The notes: a model not told the origin generated them from the letters alone. A stretch of 64,000 bases of DNA from Comamonas testosteroni TK102 (GCF_000739375.1 NZ_CP006704.1:4898001-4962000), one strand, 5' to 3'; positions 48,948 through 58,369 are shown, counted from the stretch's first letter. Made by a program: numbers and translations.

Positions 48948-49910
48948 TCACTCCTTCAGCGCACCCGCATGCCGCAGGCACTGCACGCGCCACTCGTCAT
49001 CGTCCTGCAGCTCCAGCGCAGCCAACAGAGCCCGGGTGGGCGCCATGCCCTGCTGGGTCATGAAGCCTATGGGCGTGAGCAACTCGGGCGATCGCAGCGG
49101 CCGTGCAATCAGGCCCGGCATGTGACGTACCGTGGCCACCATGGCGCCTGGCAGCACGGTGACCATGGCGCTTTCATCCCCGGGGATGCATTCGGCCACG
49201 GCCATGACCAGACTCAGCACGGAATTGGTTTCCATGGCGGGCTGCACTTCGCGCTGCACGGCAGCAAAGGCCTCGTCGATCACCGTGCGGTTGTGCATGT
49301 CGGGCGTGAGCAGGCACAGCGGCAGGGCTGCCACCTCGCTCCAGGCGATGTCTGCCCCAAAGGCAAAGGGGCGGCTGTCGCACTGCGCATCCCGGCTCAG
49401 CAGATAGTAGTGCTCCTGGTACTGCAGCCAGGACTGCAGGCGCGGGCCACGCCGCGGCAGTCTGGCGCTGTAGCCCAGAGCCAGATCCAGGGACAGATCC
49501 TCGAGTCCGGTCTCTATCTCGGCCGAACTCATGGACAGCACCACGGGCGTGATGCCGGGATGCCGCTGGCGCAGCATGGCCGCAAAGCGCGTGAGCATGG
49601 GCATAGCCGTGGGCACGGCGGCCATGCGCAACTGGCCGCGCAGCGCTCCTGCTGAAGCGCTCAGCTCCTGGCGCAAACCTTCTTCCGCGCGCAGCATGGC
49701 CAGAGCCGTAGCCAGCACCTGCTCGCCCTCAGGCGTGAAACCTGCAAACGACCGCCCCCTGCGCACGATGACGGCCCCGAACTCGTCCTCCAGCGCCTTG
49801 AGCGCATTGGACAGTGCAGGCTGCGTGATATGGCAGGCCTGCGCCGCCCTTGCGAAATGGCGGTGCTCGTTGAGCGCCACCAGATAACGCATGGAGGTCA
49901 GAAGGTTCAT
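48948..49910 (-). CDS. LysR-family transcriptional regulator
   Basis: A 320-residue LysR protein. Helix-turn-helix MRYLVALNEHRHFARAAQAC and HITQPALSNALKALEDEFGA at residues 7-46, effector domain from about 90 (LRGQLRMAAVPTAMPMLTRF). It is convergent with the molybdenum subunit gene and starts directly at the stop of mrp (TGATG), so it is co-transcribed with mrp rather than divergent from a target, which makes its target hard to guess. LysR proteins with this N-terminus are often found near formate dehydrogenase or CO2-related genes, but no such link is shown here. Confidence 0.9.
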   Translation of the reverse strand: MNLLTSMRYLVALNEHRHFARAAQACHITQPALSNALKALEDEFGAVIVRRGRSFAGFTPEGEQVLATALAMLRAEEGLRQELSASAGALRGQLRMAAVPTAMPMLTRFAAMLRQRHPGITPVVLSMSSAEIETGLEDLSLDLALGYSARLPRRGPRLQSWLQYQEHYYLLSRDAQCDSRPFAFGADIAWSEVAALPLCLLTPDMHNRTVIDEAFAAVQREVQPAMETNSVLSLVMAVAECIPGDESAMVTVLPGAMVATVRHMPGLIARPLRSPELLTPIGFMTQQGMAPTRALLAALELQDDDEWRVQCLRHAGALKE

Positions 49911-51001
49911 CAGGTATTGCTGCTCACCGTGATCGTGGGGAACTTGCTGGAGAAGTCCTTGGCCTTGAGAGCCACCTTCACGGCCAAATCGCGCGCCACC
50001 TTTTTGTAGACCTGGGCGGCTTCGCTCTCGGGCTCGGCCACCACCGTGGGCTTGCCGCTGTCGGCCTGCAGGCGGATCTGCAGCGACAGGGGCAACGCCC
50101 CCAGATAGTCGATGTTCTGCTCGCCGGCCATCTTCTTGCCGCCGTCGGCGCCAAAGATATGTTCGACATGGCCGCAGTTGGTGCAGACATGGGCTGCCAT
50201 GTTTTCGACCAGGCCGAGAATCGGCACGCCGACCTTCTCGAACATCTGAATGCCCTTCTTGGCATCGATCAGGGCAATGTCCTGGGGCGTGGTCACCACC
50301 ACGGCACCCGTCATGGGCACGCGCTGGGACAGCGTCAGCTGGATGTCACCGGTTCCGGGCGGCATGTCGACCAGCAGATAGTCCAGATCCTTCCAGTTGG
50401 TCTGGCGCAGCATCTGCTCCAGTGCCTGGGTGGCCATGGGGCCGCGCCAGATCATGGCCTGGTCGTTGTTGACCAGCAGACCGATGGACATGACCTGCAC
50501 GCCATGGTTCTCCAGCGGCTCCATGGTCTTGCCATCATGGCTTTCGGGCTTGCCCGAAACGCCCATCATCATGGGCTGGCTGGGACCGTAGATGTCGGCG
50601 TCCAGAATGCCCACGCGGGCACCTTCGGCGGCCAGCGCCAGTGCCAGATTGGCCGTGGTCGTGCTCTTGCCCACGCCGCCCTTGCCGGACGAGATGGCGA
50701 TGATGTTCTTCACGCCGGGCAGCAGTTGCACGCCGCGCTGCACGGCATGCGAGGCCACCTTGGTGAAGATGTTGATCGAGACATTGCCCACGCCGGCCAC
50801 CGTCCTGGCCGCAGCGATGAACTGGCTGCGCAGCGCAGGATGCAGACTGCTGGCGGGATAGCCCATCTCCACGTCGAACGAGACGTCGTCACCGGCAATC
50901 TGCAGATTGCGCAGGGCGCGCGTGCTCACAAAGTCCTTGCCAGTGTGCGGATCAAGCACCGTGGCCAGCGCGCTCAGAAGCGCTTGTTCAGTAACAGCCA
51001 T
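49910..51001 (-). CDS. mrp: Iron-sulfur cluster carrier protein Mrp/ApbC
   Basis: A 363-residue P-loop ATPase that carries and delivers iron-sulfur clusters. The start is MAVTEQALLSALATVLDPHT at ATG 51001. An N-terminal MIP18-type domain (residues 1-90) is followed by the deviant Walker A SSGKGGVGKSTTTANLALAL, switch DADIYGPSQPMMMG, LVDMPPGTGDIQLTLSQ, and the cluster-binding CxxC in AAHVCTNCGHVEHIFG. Typical length. Cluster donors of this type suit a region rich in iron-sulfur enzymes, though mrp is a general factor. Confidence 0.95.
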   Translation of the reverse strand: MAVTEQALLSALATVLDPHTGKDFVSTRALRNLQIAGDDVSFDVEMGYPASSLHPALRSQFIAAARTVAGVGNVSINIFTKVASHAVQRGVQLLPGVKNIIAISSGKGGVGKSTTTANLALALAAEGARVGILDADIYGPSQPMMMGVSGKPESHDGKTMEPLENHGVQVMSIGLLVNNDQAMIWRGPMATQALEQMLRQTNWKDLDYLLVDMPPGTGDIQLTLSQRVPMTGAVVVTTPQDIALIDAKKGIQMFEKVGVPILGLVENMAAHVCTNCGHVEHIFGADGGKKMAGEQNIDYLGALPLSLQIRLQADSGKPTVVAEPESEAAQVYKKVARDLAVKVALKAKDFSSKFPTITVSSNT

Positions 51002-51112
51002 TGGATTTAGTTTTCCAGAGGTTTCTTCAATGACGGATAGTCTAGCGAAGCTGTCCAACCCCTGTGCACAGGAGACAATGCAGCCCTTTGCCCAAGATTT
51101 GAGAGACAGCCC

Positions 51113-51694
51113 GTGAAACTGAAGATGGCCGAAAATTCCCTGTTCGCAGTCCTGATGCGCTCGCGCTGGTGGATCAGCTTTGCGATCTGCGCTGCGGTGG
51201 TGCTGGTGTCGCTGGCGGTGTTTCCCAAGGACATCTCGCCCTTTGCCGCCCTGGGCGCCTTCCCGTTCTTCATCGTGGGCTGCATCGCCTGCTACAGGCA
51301 GCTGCGGGCCCCCAGCCCGGCCAGGCTGGAACAGATCCAGCAGGTGATTGCCGAGCAGTCCTGGGCCGACTTCAGTGCCCAGCTGCAGACGGCCTGGCAA
51401 GCCGAAGGCTATGAGGTTCAGCGCCTGAACCAGGCCGGGGCCGATCTGCTGCTGACGCGCAACGGCCAGACCAGCGTGGTCGGCGCGCGCCGCTGGAAAG
51501 CCGCAGCCCATGGCGTGGAGCCGCTGCGCGAGCTGCAGGCCGCGCAAGCCCGGCTGAAAGCCGAGCTCGGCGTTTACGTGGCTCTGCAGCCACTGGGCGA
51601 GAATGCCGCCAGCTGGGCCGCGCAGCATCAGCTGGTGGTGCTGGATGCCAAGTCCATCGCCACGCTGATCGCCAAGAACCAGAAAAAGCGCTAA
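51113..51694 (+). CDS. Membrane-anchored restriction-endonuclease-fold protein, apparently catalytically degenerate
   Basis: A 193-residue protein starting at GTG 51113 (ATG 51125 possible). Two N-terminal membrane helices (about 18-38 ISFAICAAVVLVSLAVF and 44-60 FAALGAFPFFIVGCIAC) precede a domain of the Mrr/DUF2034 nuclease type: LQTAWQAEGYEVQRLNQAGADLLL. In active members this is followed by a Q-x-K motif (often VQCKRWK); here the matching segment is VVGARRWK, so the Q and first K are missing. The first aspartate (GADLLL) remains. It may bind DNA or be a structural remnant. Divergent from mrp. Confidence 0.75.
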   Translation: MKLKMAENSLFAVLMRSRWWISFAICAAVVLVSLAVFPKDISPFAALGAFPFFIVGCIACYRQLRAPSPARLEQIQQVIAEQSWADFSAQLQTAWQAEGYEVQRLNQAGADLLLTRNGQTSVVGARRWKAAAHGVEPLRELQAAQARLKAELGVYVALQPLGENAASWAAQHQLVVLDAKSIATLIAKNQKKR

Positions 51695-51773
51695 GGCCCA
51701 CCGCAGGCCGTCACCGGGGCCGCGCAGCCCCCCGCACCTACCGCCTGCGGCCCAATCCGGGCACACTGCAGCC

Positions 51774-53045
51774 ATGGCGGCAGAGCAGTTCTCACCCACC
51801 CTCCCTCCCAGTCTTGCCGAGACAGACCGGCAAAACTCCGCAGGCCCGAGCTCCAGCATCGGGCAGACCGGTCTGTTGCTCAGCGGCGGCGGCGCCCGGG
51901 CCGCCTACCAGGTCGGCGTGCTGGCCGCCATTGCCGAGCTGCGCCGTGCCCGGGGTCTGCAGCACGGGCCCAATCCCTTTCCGGTACTGGCGGGCACCTC
52001 GGCGGGTGCCATCAATGTCGCCGCCCTGGCCTGCCATGCCGATGCCTTTGACAGCGCCGTGCGACGCATGCTCCATGTCTGGGGCCATATGAATACCGAG
52101 CAGATCTACAGGGCCGACTCGCTCAGCGTGCTGCGCAGCGGTGCGCGCTGGCTGACGCTGTTGTCGCTGGGCTGGGCAGTGGCCCGCTGGAGCCGCATGC
52201 GGCCGCGCTCTCTGCTGGACAACACACCGCTCAAAAGCCTGATGAACAGCGAGCTCATGCCGTTCGAGCGCATCCCGCAGCTGATCGCCAGCGGGCATCT
52301 GCACGCACTGACCATCACGGCATCGAGCTACAGCAGCGGCCAGCACATCACTTTCTTCCAGACCCGCGAAACCCTGAGCCCCTGGATACGCGACCAGCGC
52401 AAGGCCGTGCAGACCCTGCTCACCGCCGATCACCTGCTGGCCTCGTCGGCCCTGCCCTTCATCTTTCCGGCCATGCCGCTGCCCATGGACGGGCATCTCG
52501 AGCATTTCGGCGACGGCTCCATGCGCCAGACTGCGCCCCTGGCCCCGGCCATCCATCTGGGCGCCAGCAAGCTGCTGGTCGTGGGCGCGGGCAGGCGCCA
52601 CGAGCCCCTGAGCAGCCAGCCGCTGGCCGACGCCAGCTACCCCACCCTGGCCCAGGTCGCCGGGCATGCGCTGTCGAGCATCTTCCTGGACACGCTGGCC
52701 GTAGACATAGAGCGAGCCGAGCGCATCAATCACACGCTGAGCCTGATCTCGCCGGCCGAGCGCATCCACAGCCGGCTGCGCCCTGTCGAGGTACTGGCCA
52801 TCACCCCCAGCGAGCGCATCGACGATATCGCCACGCGCCATATCGACAAGCTGCCGCGGCCGGTGCGGACCCTGCTGGCCACGCTGGGCGTGCGCGCCGG
52901 CACGGGCAACCCCGTGCGCGACGGCGCGCTGGCCAGCTACCTGCTATTTGAGCAGGGCTACACCCGTGAACTGATAGCACTGGGCCGCAAAGACACGCTG
53001 GCTCGAAGAGAGGAACTTTGCCGTTTCCTGGGCTGGCCGCTTTGA
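51774..53045 (+). CDS. Patatin-like phospholipase
   Basis: A 423-residue cytoplasmic or membrane-associated lipid hydrolase. Oxyanion loop LLSGGGARAAYQVGVLAAIAE (about 36-55), nucleophile GTSAGA (serine about 78), and catalytic aspartate in FGDGSMRQTAPL (about 245), forming the Ser-Asp dyad of patatins. The C-terminal 120 residues are helical and without a known motif. No N-terminal signal. The substrate class is acyl lipids; exact specificity unknown. Confidence 0.92.
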   Translation: MAAEQFSPTLPPSLAETDRQNSAGPSSSIGQTGLLLSGGGARAAYQVGVLAAIAELRRARGLQHGPNPFPVLAGTSAGAINVAALACHADAFDSAVRRMLHVWGHMNTEQIYRADSLSVLRSGARWLTLLSLGWAVARWSRMRPRSLLDNTPLKSLMNSELMPFERIPQLIASGHLHALTITASSYSSGQHITFFQTRETLSPWIRDQRKAVQTLLTADHLLASSALPFIFPAMPLPMDGHLEHFGDGSMRQTAPLAPAIHLGASKLLVVGAGRRHEPLSSQPLADASYPTLAQVAGHALSSIFLDTLAVDIERAERINHTLSLISPAERIHSRLRPVEVLAITPSERIDDIATRHIDKLPRPVRTLLATLGVRAGTGNPVRDGALASYLLFEQGYTRELIALGRKDTLARREELCRFLGWPL

Positions 53046-53082
53046 TGTAACAAATGTTAATGATGCGAAAGGAGCCGGACAA

Positions 53083-53136
53083 ATGATGCATGAGACACTT
53101 TGCTTGACCTTCATCATCTTTACTGCCACAGCCTAG
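53083..53136 (+). CDS. Possible 17-residue leader peptide upstream of the diguanylate cyclase
   Basis: ATG 53083 has AAGGAG eight bases upstream, the best ribosome site in this area, and encodes MMHETLCLTFIIFTATA ending at TAG 53134-53136. The final G of the stop is the first base of a GTG in the diguanylate cyclase frame (TAGTG), a typical translational-coupling arrangement. The cyclase start has no good site of its own. Confidence 0.4.
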   Translation: MMHETLCLTFIIFTATA

Positions 53137-54881
53137 TGACTCCACTTCCACAGCCCGTCCGCGCCTCCAAATCGCTCAAGCTCTCGCTGATCCTGCCTTT
53201 TGTCGCCCTGATTGCGCTGTTGACCTCGGCCCTGGGCATGCTCTGGTACTGGACCGGCAGCAACGCGGTGTCCGCCTTGTCCGAGCAGGTGATGGAAGAG
53301 AAGGCCGAGCGTATTGCGCTGATCGTGGACCGGCACCTGTACCCGTCCAGCGCCGTGCTGGAGGCCGCGTTTCCCAGCGGCGAATCGGTGCCCGCCGATA
53401 TCCGCGACCATATCCCGGCACTGATCTCGCGGCTGTGGGTGGCCAGCTCGCTGCACACCCAGCCCAACGACTATGTCTACTACGCCAATGTTGCGGGACA
53501 AGGGATTGCCCTCAAGCGCCTGACACCGGAGCTGGGCCAGCTGCGCCTGAAGACCCGGGCCAGCGAGCATCGCAGCTATTTCAAGGTCGCCGGCATGCAT
53601 GCCGAGCCGGTCTACGAGTCCACCGAAATCAATCTGTTCGAGCCACGCCAGCGCCCCTGGTTCAAGCTTGCGGCGGAGTCGGCCGACGTGATCTGGACGC
53701 CTGCCTATATCGACTTCAGCGCCAAGGATCTGGTGCTGACGCGTGCGCGCCGCATTCTTTCCAGCAAGGGGCGTCTCGAAGGCGTGGTGGCCACCGATAT
53801 CTCCTTGCGCGCGCTCAATGAATTCGTCAACCAGCTGCACCTGAGCGAGCATGGCCGGGCCTTCATCATCGAGGCCGACGGCTCCCTGATCGCCGCCACC
53901 GGCATGCCCAATATCCACCGCCGTGAGGACGGCCAGCTGGAGCGCATGAGTGCCGCCAACAGCCAGGACCCGCTGATTCAGGCGGTGTACGACAAGATCC
54001 AGGGCGCCTTCCAGACCTCGAAGTCCGGCGCCGCTCCGGGCACCGCCCTGCTGGAAGATGCCGGGCACAGCAATATTCGCATCGCCTACCGGCGCCTGAA
54101 CCTGGGCTCGGGCCAGGACTGGATGGCCGTGGTGGCCGTGCCGCACAAGGACATGCTGACCGGCGTCTACCGCCATATGGTGCTGGTGGGCAGCCTGGGT
54201 CTGCTGGCACTGGTCGTGGCCGTCGTCATCGGCACCCGCATCTTCGGCGCCGTGGCCAACGATATGCGCTCGCTGACCCGCGCCGTGCGCAGCGTGGGCC
54301 AGGGCGAGATCGACACCCCCATCGAGGTGCAGCGCCGCGATGAAATTGGCGAGCTGGCCCACAACTTCCATCGCATGCGCCACAGCCTGTTCACCGATCC
54401 GCTGACCGGCGCCAACAATCGCAGCGCGCTGCAGCATATTCTGGCCACGCTCACCCGCCCCCTGCCCGGCCAGAGCATGGCTGCCCCGTTTGCACTGCTG
54501 TTTGTGGACCTGGACCGCTTCAAGCCACTCAATGACCGCTGGGGACATGACAACGGCGATCTGGCGCTGGCCGAGATCAGCCTGCGCCTGCGCAACCTGC
54601 TGCGCCCCGACGATGTCGTTGCCCGCCTGGGCGGCGACGAGTTCATCCTCATACTGCGCGGAGTCAGCGACGAGGAGCAGGTACAGGCCGTGAGACTCAA
54701 GATCGAGCATGCGCTGCAGCAGCCGCTGACCACGCTGCTGGGCATTCCCGAGGGCGAATCCGTGACCGTGGGCGCATCGGTGGGTCAGGCCCTGTATCCC
54801 AGGGATGCGCAGGATGCGCAAAGCCTGCTCAAGGTCGCCGACCAGGACATGTACCGCAACAAGGGGCCTTCGCTGCGATAG
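53136..54881 (+). CDS. Diguanylate cyclase with extracytoplasmic sensor (dCACHE-HAMP-GGDEF)
   Basis: A 581-residue membrane sensor that makes cyclic di-GMP. Start GTG 53136 is preferred because it overlaps the upstream leader stop; TTG 53100 is the alternative. Membrane helix near residues 18-40 (LSLILPFVALIALLTSALGM), a periplasmic CACHE-type domain (AEPVYESTEINLFEPRQRPW, WTPAYIDFSAKDLVLT, VVATDISLRALNEFV), second helix (MVLVGSLGLLALVVAVVIGT), HAMP with VGQGEIDTPIEVQRRDEIGE, and GGDEF domain. The active site ARLGGDEFILIL is intact, and RPDD five residues upstream of GGDEF is a product-inhibition I-site. No EAL domain. Confidence 0.92.
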   Translation: MTPLPQPVRASKSLKLSLILPFVALIALLTSALGMLWYWTGSNAVSALSEQVMEEKAERIALIVDRHLYPSSAVLEAAFPSGESVPADIRDHIPALISRLWVASSLHTQPNDYVYYANVAGQGIALKRLTPELGQLRLKTRASEHRSYFKVAGMHAEPVYESTEINLFEPRQRPWFKLAAESADVIWTPAYIDFSAKDLVLTRARRILSSKGRLEGVVATDISLRALNEFVNQLHLSEHGRAFIIEADGSLIAATGMPNIHRREDGQLERMSAANSQDPLIQAVYDKIQGAFQTSKSGAAPGTALLEDAGHSNIRIAYRRLNLGSGQDWMAVVAVPHKDMLTGVYRHMVLVGSLGLLALVVAVVIGTRIFGAVANDMRSLTRAVRSVGQGEIDTPIEVQRRDEIGELAHNFHRMRHSLFTDPLTGANNRSALQHILATLTRPLPGQSMAAPFALLFVDLDRFKPLNDRWGHDNGDLALAEISLRLRNLLRPDDVVARLGGDEFILILRGVSDEEQVQAVRLKIEHALQQPLTTLLGIPEGESVTVGASVGQALYPRDAQDAQSLLKVADQDMYRNKGPSLR

Positions 54882-55110
54882 CCTGCCTTCCTGCTTCCGC
54901 TATCAATACGGGAGCATTAAGCGCTTTATTTGCATTGAATTTATATATATTTCTTATTGAAATAATTATATTAAATACGATAGAAGCTATAAAAATCGAA
55001 GCAATCACCGATCGATAGCGACCCTGCCGGTTGCCGCCGCAAAACCCGCGCCCGCAGCCTGGAGCCAAGCCCTTCTAGAATGACGGGTTCTCTGTGAAAG
55101 CTGTTTCCTC
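54882..55110. other. AT-rich gap upstream of metG
   Basis: The segment 54915-55000 is far more AT-rich than its surroundings (TTTATATATATTTCTTATTG and ATAATTATATTAAATACG). It starts with a CTATCAATACGGGAGCATTAAGCGC motif resembling the AGCTATCA/GCGCTT repeats, broken here. A TAGAAT near 55077 may be the metG -10 box. No gene. Confidence 0.4.
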
Positions 55111-57258
55111 ATGACCGCACGCAAACTATTCGTCACCACCGCCCTGCCGTACGCCAACGGCAACTTCCACATCGGCCACATCATGGAATACATCCAGGCC
55201 GACACCTGGGTGCGTGCGCAGCGAATGCAGGGCAATGCGGTCAACTTCGTGGGCGCCGACGACGCCCACGGCGCGCCCATCATGATTGCCGCCGAAAAGG
55301 CCGGCAAGACGCCCCAGCAGTTCGTGGCCGACATCGCTGCCGGCCGCAAGCAGTACCTCGACGGCTTCCACATCGCCTTCGACAACTGGAGCAATACCGA
55401 CAGCGCCGAAAACCACGAGCTGTCCAAGCAGATCTATCTGGACCTGAAGGCCGCCGGCTTCATCGAAACCCGCACCATCGAGCAGTTCTTCGACCCCGAG
55501 AAGAACATGTTCCTGCCCGACCGCTTCATCAAGGGCGAATGCCCGCGCTGCCACGCCAAGGACCAGTACGGCGACAACTGCGAAGTCTGCAGCTCGGTCT
55601 ACGCGCCCACCGACCTCATCAACCCGTTCTCGGCCCTGTCGGGTGCCACGCCGGTGATGAAGTCCTCCGAGCATTTCTTCTTCAAGCTCTCGGACCCGCG
55701 CGCCGTGGAGTTCCTGACCGAGTGGACGCAGAACGGCAAGCATGTTCAGCCCGAAGTCGCGGCCAAGATCAAGGAATGGTTCGGCGTGCGCACCAACCCC
55801 GACGGCTCGACCAGCGAAGGCCTGGACGACTGGGACATCAGCCGCGACGCGCCCTATTTCGGCATCGAGATTCCCGATGCGCCGGGCAAGTACTTCTATG
55901 TCTGGCTGGATGCGCCCGTGGGCTACCTGGCATCGCTCAAGGAACTGCTCAACCGCCGTGGCGAAGACTACGACGCCTACATGGCCGACCCAGCTCTGGA
56001 GCAGTACCACTTCATCGGCAAGGACATCATCACCTTCCACACGCTGTTCTGGCCTGCGATGCTCAAGTTCAGCGGTCGCAAGACGCCAACCAGGATCTGC
56101 GTGCACGGCTTCATGACCGTGAACAACGGCGAGAAAATGAGCAAGAGCCGCGGCACCGGCCTCGATCCGCTCAAGTACCTGTCGCTCAAGATGAACCCCG
56201 AATGGCTGCGCTACTACCTGGGCGCCAAGCTCAACGGCAAGAACGAAGACATCGACTTCAATCCCGAAGACTTCATGCTGCGCGTCAACTCCGACCTGAT
56301 CGGCAAGTACGTCAACATCGCTTCGCGTGCAGCAGGCTTCATCAGCAAGCGCTTTGACGGCAAGCTGGGCGTGGTCAGCGAAGACGGCCAGACCCTGCTG
56401 GCCGCGCTGCGCGAGCAGCAAGCCGCCATCGTCGCCGCCTACGAAGGCCGCGACTCGGCCCGCGCTGCGCGCGAGATCATGCTGCTGTGCGACAAGGTCA
56501 ACAGCTATGTGGACGCCAACAAGCCCTGGGAGCTGGCCAAGAAGGAAGGCATGGATGCCCGCCTGCACGATGTGTGCACGACCTGCATCGAAGCCTTCCG
56601 CATCCTGACCATCTACCTGAGCCCCATCCTGCCCGGCGTGGCCGCAGAAGTCGCCAACTTCCTCATCGTGCCGCCCGAGCGCTTTGCCGACGTGGTCAAG
56701 CCCCTGGGCGCGGGCCACCAGATCGGCGTCTACCAGCATCTGATGCAGCGCGTCGATCCCAAGCAGCTCGAAGCCCTGTTCGAAGCGCCCGCTGGTCAGA
56801 CAGCCCCCGCCGCCGAACCCTCCAAGGCCGAGAAAAAGGCTGCCAGGAAGGCCGAGCCCGTGATCGACCCCCATGCCCCCGGCGGTGAGCCGCTGGCCGA
56901 GACCATCAGCATCGACGACTTTGCCAAGGTCGATCTGCGCATCGCCAGGATCTTGGAATGCAGGGCGGTGGAAGGCTCGACCAAGCTGCTGCAGCTGACC
57001 CTGGATGTGGGCGAGAAGGACGAGAGGGGCCAGCCCAGGACCCGCAATGTGTTCAGCGGCATCAGCAGCATGTACCAGCCCGAGCAGCTGCAGGGCAAGC
57101 TGACGGTGATGGTCGCCAATCTGGCACCGCGCAAGATGAAGTTCGGCCTGTCCGAAGGCATGGTGCTGGCCGCCAGCCACGCCGACGAGAAGGCCCATCC
57201 CGGCATCTATGTGCTGGAACCCTTCCCCGGCGCCATGCCCGGCATGCGGATTCATTGA
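55111..57258 (+). CDS. metG: Methionyl-tRNA synthetase
   Basis: A 715-residue class I synthetase. Class signature HIGH in [19 protein letters not shown], zinc-knuckle cysteines [22 protein letters not shown] in [16 protein letters not shown]. Anticodon-binding helical domain about residues 390-560, then a lysine/alanine linker ([14 protein letters not shown]) and a C-terminal EMAP/Trbp111-type tRNA-binding domain ([20 protein letters not shown], then [19 protein letters not shown]). Length and domain order match bacterial dimeric MetG. A lipoprotein gene follows after 8 bp and a repeat element. Confidence 0.97.
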   Translation: MTARKLFVTTALPYANGNFHIGHIMEYIQADTWVRAQRMQGNAVNFVGADDAHGAPIMIAAEKAGKTPQQFVADIAAGRKQYLDGFHIAFDNWSNTDSAENHELSKQIYLDLKAAGFIETRTIEQFFDPEKNMFLPDRFIKGECPRCHAKDQYGDNCEVCSSVYAPTDLINPFSALSGATPVMKSSEHFFFKLSDPRAVEFLTEWTQNGKHVQPEVAAKIKEWFGVRTNPDGSTSEGLDDWDISRDAPYFGIEIPDAPGKYFYVWLDAPVGYLASLKELLNRRGEDYDAYMADPALEQYHFIGKDIITFHTLFWPAMLKFSGRKTPTRICVHGFMTVNNGEKMSKSRGTGLDPLKYLSLKMNPEWLRYYLGAKLNGKNEDIDFNPEDFMLRVNSDLIGKYVNIASRAAGFISKRFDGKLGVVSEDGQTLLAALREQQAAIVAAYEGRDSARAAREIMLLCDKVNSYVDANKPWELAKKEGMDARLHDVCTTCIEAFRILTIYLSPILPGVAAEVANFLIVPPERFADVVKPLGAGHQIGVYQHLMQRVDPKQLEALFEAPAGQTAPAAEPSKAEKKAARKAEPVIDPHAPGGEPLAETISIDDFAKVDLRIARILECRAVEGSTKLLQLTLDVGEKDERGQPRTRNVFSGISSMYQPEQLQGKLTVMVANLAPRKMKFGLSEGMVLAASHADEKAHPGIYVLEPFPGAMPGMRIH

Positions 57259-57266
57259 TCCCACCT

Positions 57267-57701
57267 ATGATCCCCCCTGAGTCGCCTTCGGCGCCTTCCC
57301 CCCGGGGGGACGACACCTTCGCCGCGAGGCGGCTCTTGCTCGGTGTCTCCTCGCGGGGGCGTGCCTCATCAGGCTCCTACGGCTTCTGGCTGGCTGGAGC
57401 TTTTTTATGCCTTGCGCTCTCGGGCTGCACCGTGATCGCCGTCACCGGTACCGCCATCAGCGTGACGGCCGGAGCTGTGGGCCTGGCCGCCGATGCCGCC
57501 ATCGGCACAGCCAAGATCGTGGGCAAGGGTGTGGGCAAGGCCGCTGATGCCTTGATGGATGACGACCCACCCGATACCAGCGGCGTGAATATTCGCTACC
57601 GCGATCCGTCCGCCACCGCTCCCGCAGCAGCAGAAATGCCGGCAATGACCGCCAACCCCACGCCCTCAGCGCCCTCTGACGGACTGCCGCCGCAATACTG
57701 A
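57267..57701 (+). CDS. Small lipoprotein whose N-terminus overlaps a repeat element
   Basis: A protein of up to 144 residues. The part after about residue 45 is a clear lipoprotein: GFWLAGAFLCLALSGC (lipobox LSGC) followed by glycine/alanine repeats TVIAVTGTAISVTAGAVGLA and AADAAIGTAKIVGKGVGKAA, then a proline-rich tail. The first 35 residues, from ATG 57267, are encoded by repeat R5 and look non-native; a start inside the repeat (TTG of ARRLLLGVSS) would give a more normal signal peptide. Function unknown. Confidence 0.7.
   Translation: MIPPESPSAPSPRGDDTFAARRLLLGVSSRGRASSGSYGFWLAGAFLCLALSGCTVIAVTGTAISVTAGAVGLAADAAIGTAKIVGKGVGKAADALMDDDPPDTSGVNIRYRDPSATAPAAAEMPAMTANPTPSAPSDGLPPQY
57272..57350 (+). 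repeat. Intergenic hairpin repeat, copy R5 (metG/lipoprotein)
   Basis: CCCCCCTGAG, 13 nt after the metG stop; hairpin 1 GTCGCC-TTC-GGCGCC (one mismatch), hairpin 2 CCCCCC/GGGGGG, then GACGACACC and a shortened tail ending TCGGTGTCTCC. It is translated in part as the lipoprotein N-terminus. Confidence 0.78.
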
Positions 57702-57726
57702 CGAACCGCCTGCATCCATTCACAGA

Positions 57727-57769
57727 AACCGCATTGCGCTACACATCAGATAGCACAATGCGGTTTTTT
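57727..57769 (+). terminator. Terminator after the lipoprotein gene
   Basis: AACCGCATTG / CAATGCGGTT with an extended GCTA/TAGC inner stem across one mismatch, 9-nt loop, then TTTTTT. It lies 25 bp after the stop. Confidence 0.88.
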
Positions 57770-58024
57770 CATGCCCTGGCACGCGCCCGCAAGCACAAGC
57801 GCAGCGCATAACTAAATAACCAATAACTTCCTGTTACACCACCGGGATATTGAGCTTGTCAGAGCCGGTCCGCTTCCTAGAATCCGACTCCATCAGCTCT
57901 GCCTGCTCCGCCCCTGCCCAGAAGAATGCTCGACATTCGCCACACATAACAAAGGCCGCGCACATTCAGGCATCGAGGTCATAAATCCCCCACGCGGCCT
58001 TGCGTGGGGACAACGGGAGGCCCC
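57770..58024 (+). promoter_or_regulatory. Promoter region of the sulfur-oxidation gene run
   Basis: A 255-bp gap. TTGTCA at 57856-57861 and TAGAAT at 57878-57883, 16 nt apart, form a good sigma-70-type promoter pointing to the cytochrome c gene. A small GC palindrome (CCCCCACGCGGCCTTGCGTGGGG) lies at 57987-58009, just before the ribosome site GGGAGG, and may affect translation. Confidence 0.5.
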
Positions 58025-58369
58025 ATGCGATCGAAACCCTTGCTCACTTCAGCGCGCTCTGCGCTATGGCTGGCTTTTGCCCTGGCAGCGCCGCTGCCCG
58101 GCCTGGCCAGCTCTGCCGCCACCTCCTTGCGTGTGCAGGATGTGGCCGTGCTGGCTGCCAGCTGCGCCAACTGCCACGGCCCGGACGGCCGCTCCACGGG
58201 CGTCATTCCCCAGCTGCGCGGCCTGCCTGAGGCTCATCTGCTGCAGCGCCTGCAGGCCTTCAAGGCCGGCACCGCCAAGGACGCCACCGTCATGACCCGT
58301 CTGGCCAAGGGCTACGACGATGAGCAACTCAAAGCGCTGGCCCAATGGTTCAGCAAGAAGGGCCCGTAA
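58025..58369 (+). CDS. Single-haem cytochrome c, probable flavocytochrome c partner
   Basis: A 114-residue secreted class I cytochrome c. Signal peptide RSKPLLTSARSALWLAFALAA with cleavage near residue 30, one haem motif CANCHG (ASCANCHGPDGRSTG) and axial methionine probably in ATVMTRLAKGY. The gene directly abuts the flavoprotein gene (stop and ATG adjacent), the arrangement of sulfide dehydrogenase subunits FccA-FccB. FccA is usually larger and diheme; this single-haem form resembles the short partners found beside SoxF-type flavoproteins. A GTG at 58004 is an alternative start. Confidence 0.88.
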   Translation: MRSKPLLTSARSALWLAFALAAPLPGLASSAATSLRVQDVAVLAASCANCHGPDGRSTGVIPQLRGLPEAHLLQRLQAFKAGTAKDATVMTRLAKGYDDEQLKALAQWFSKKGP

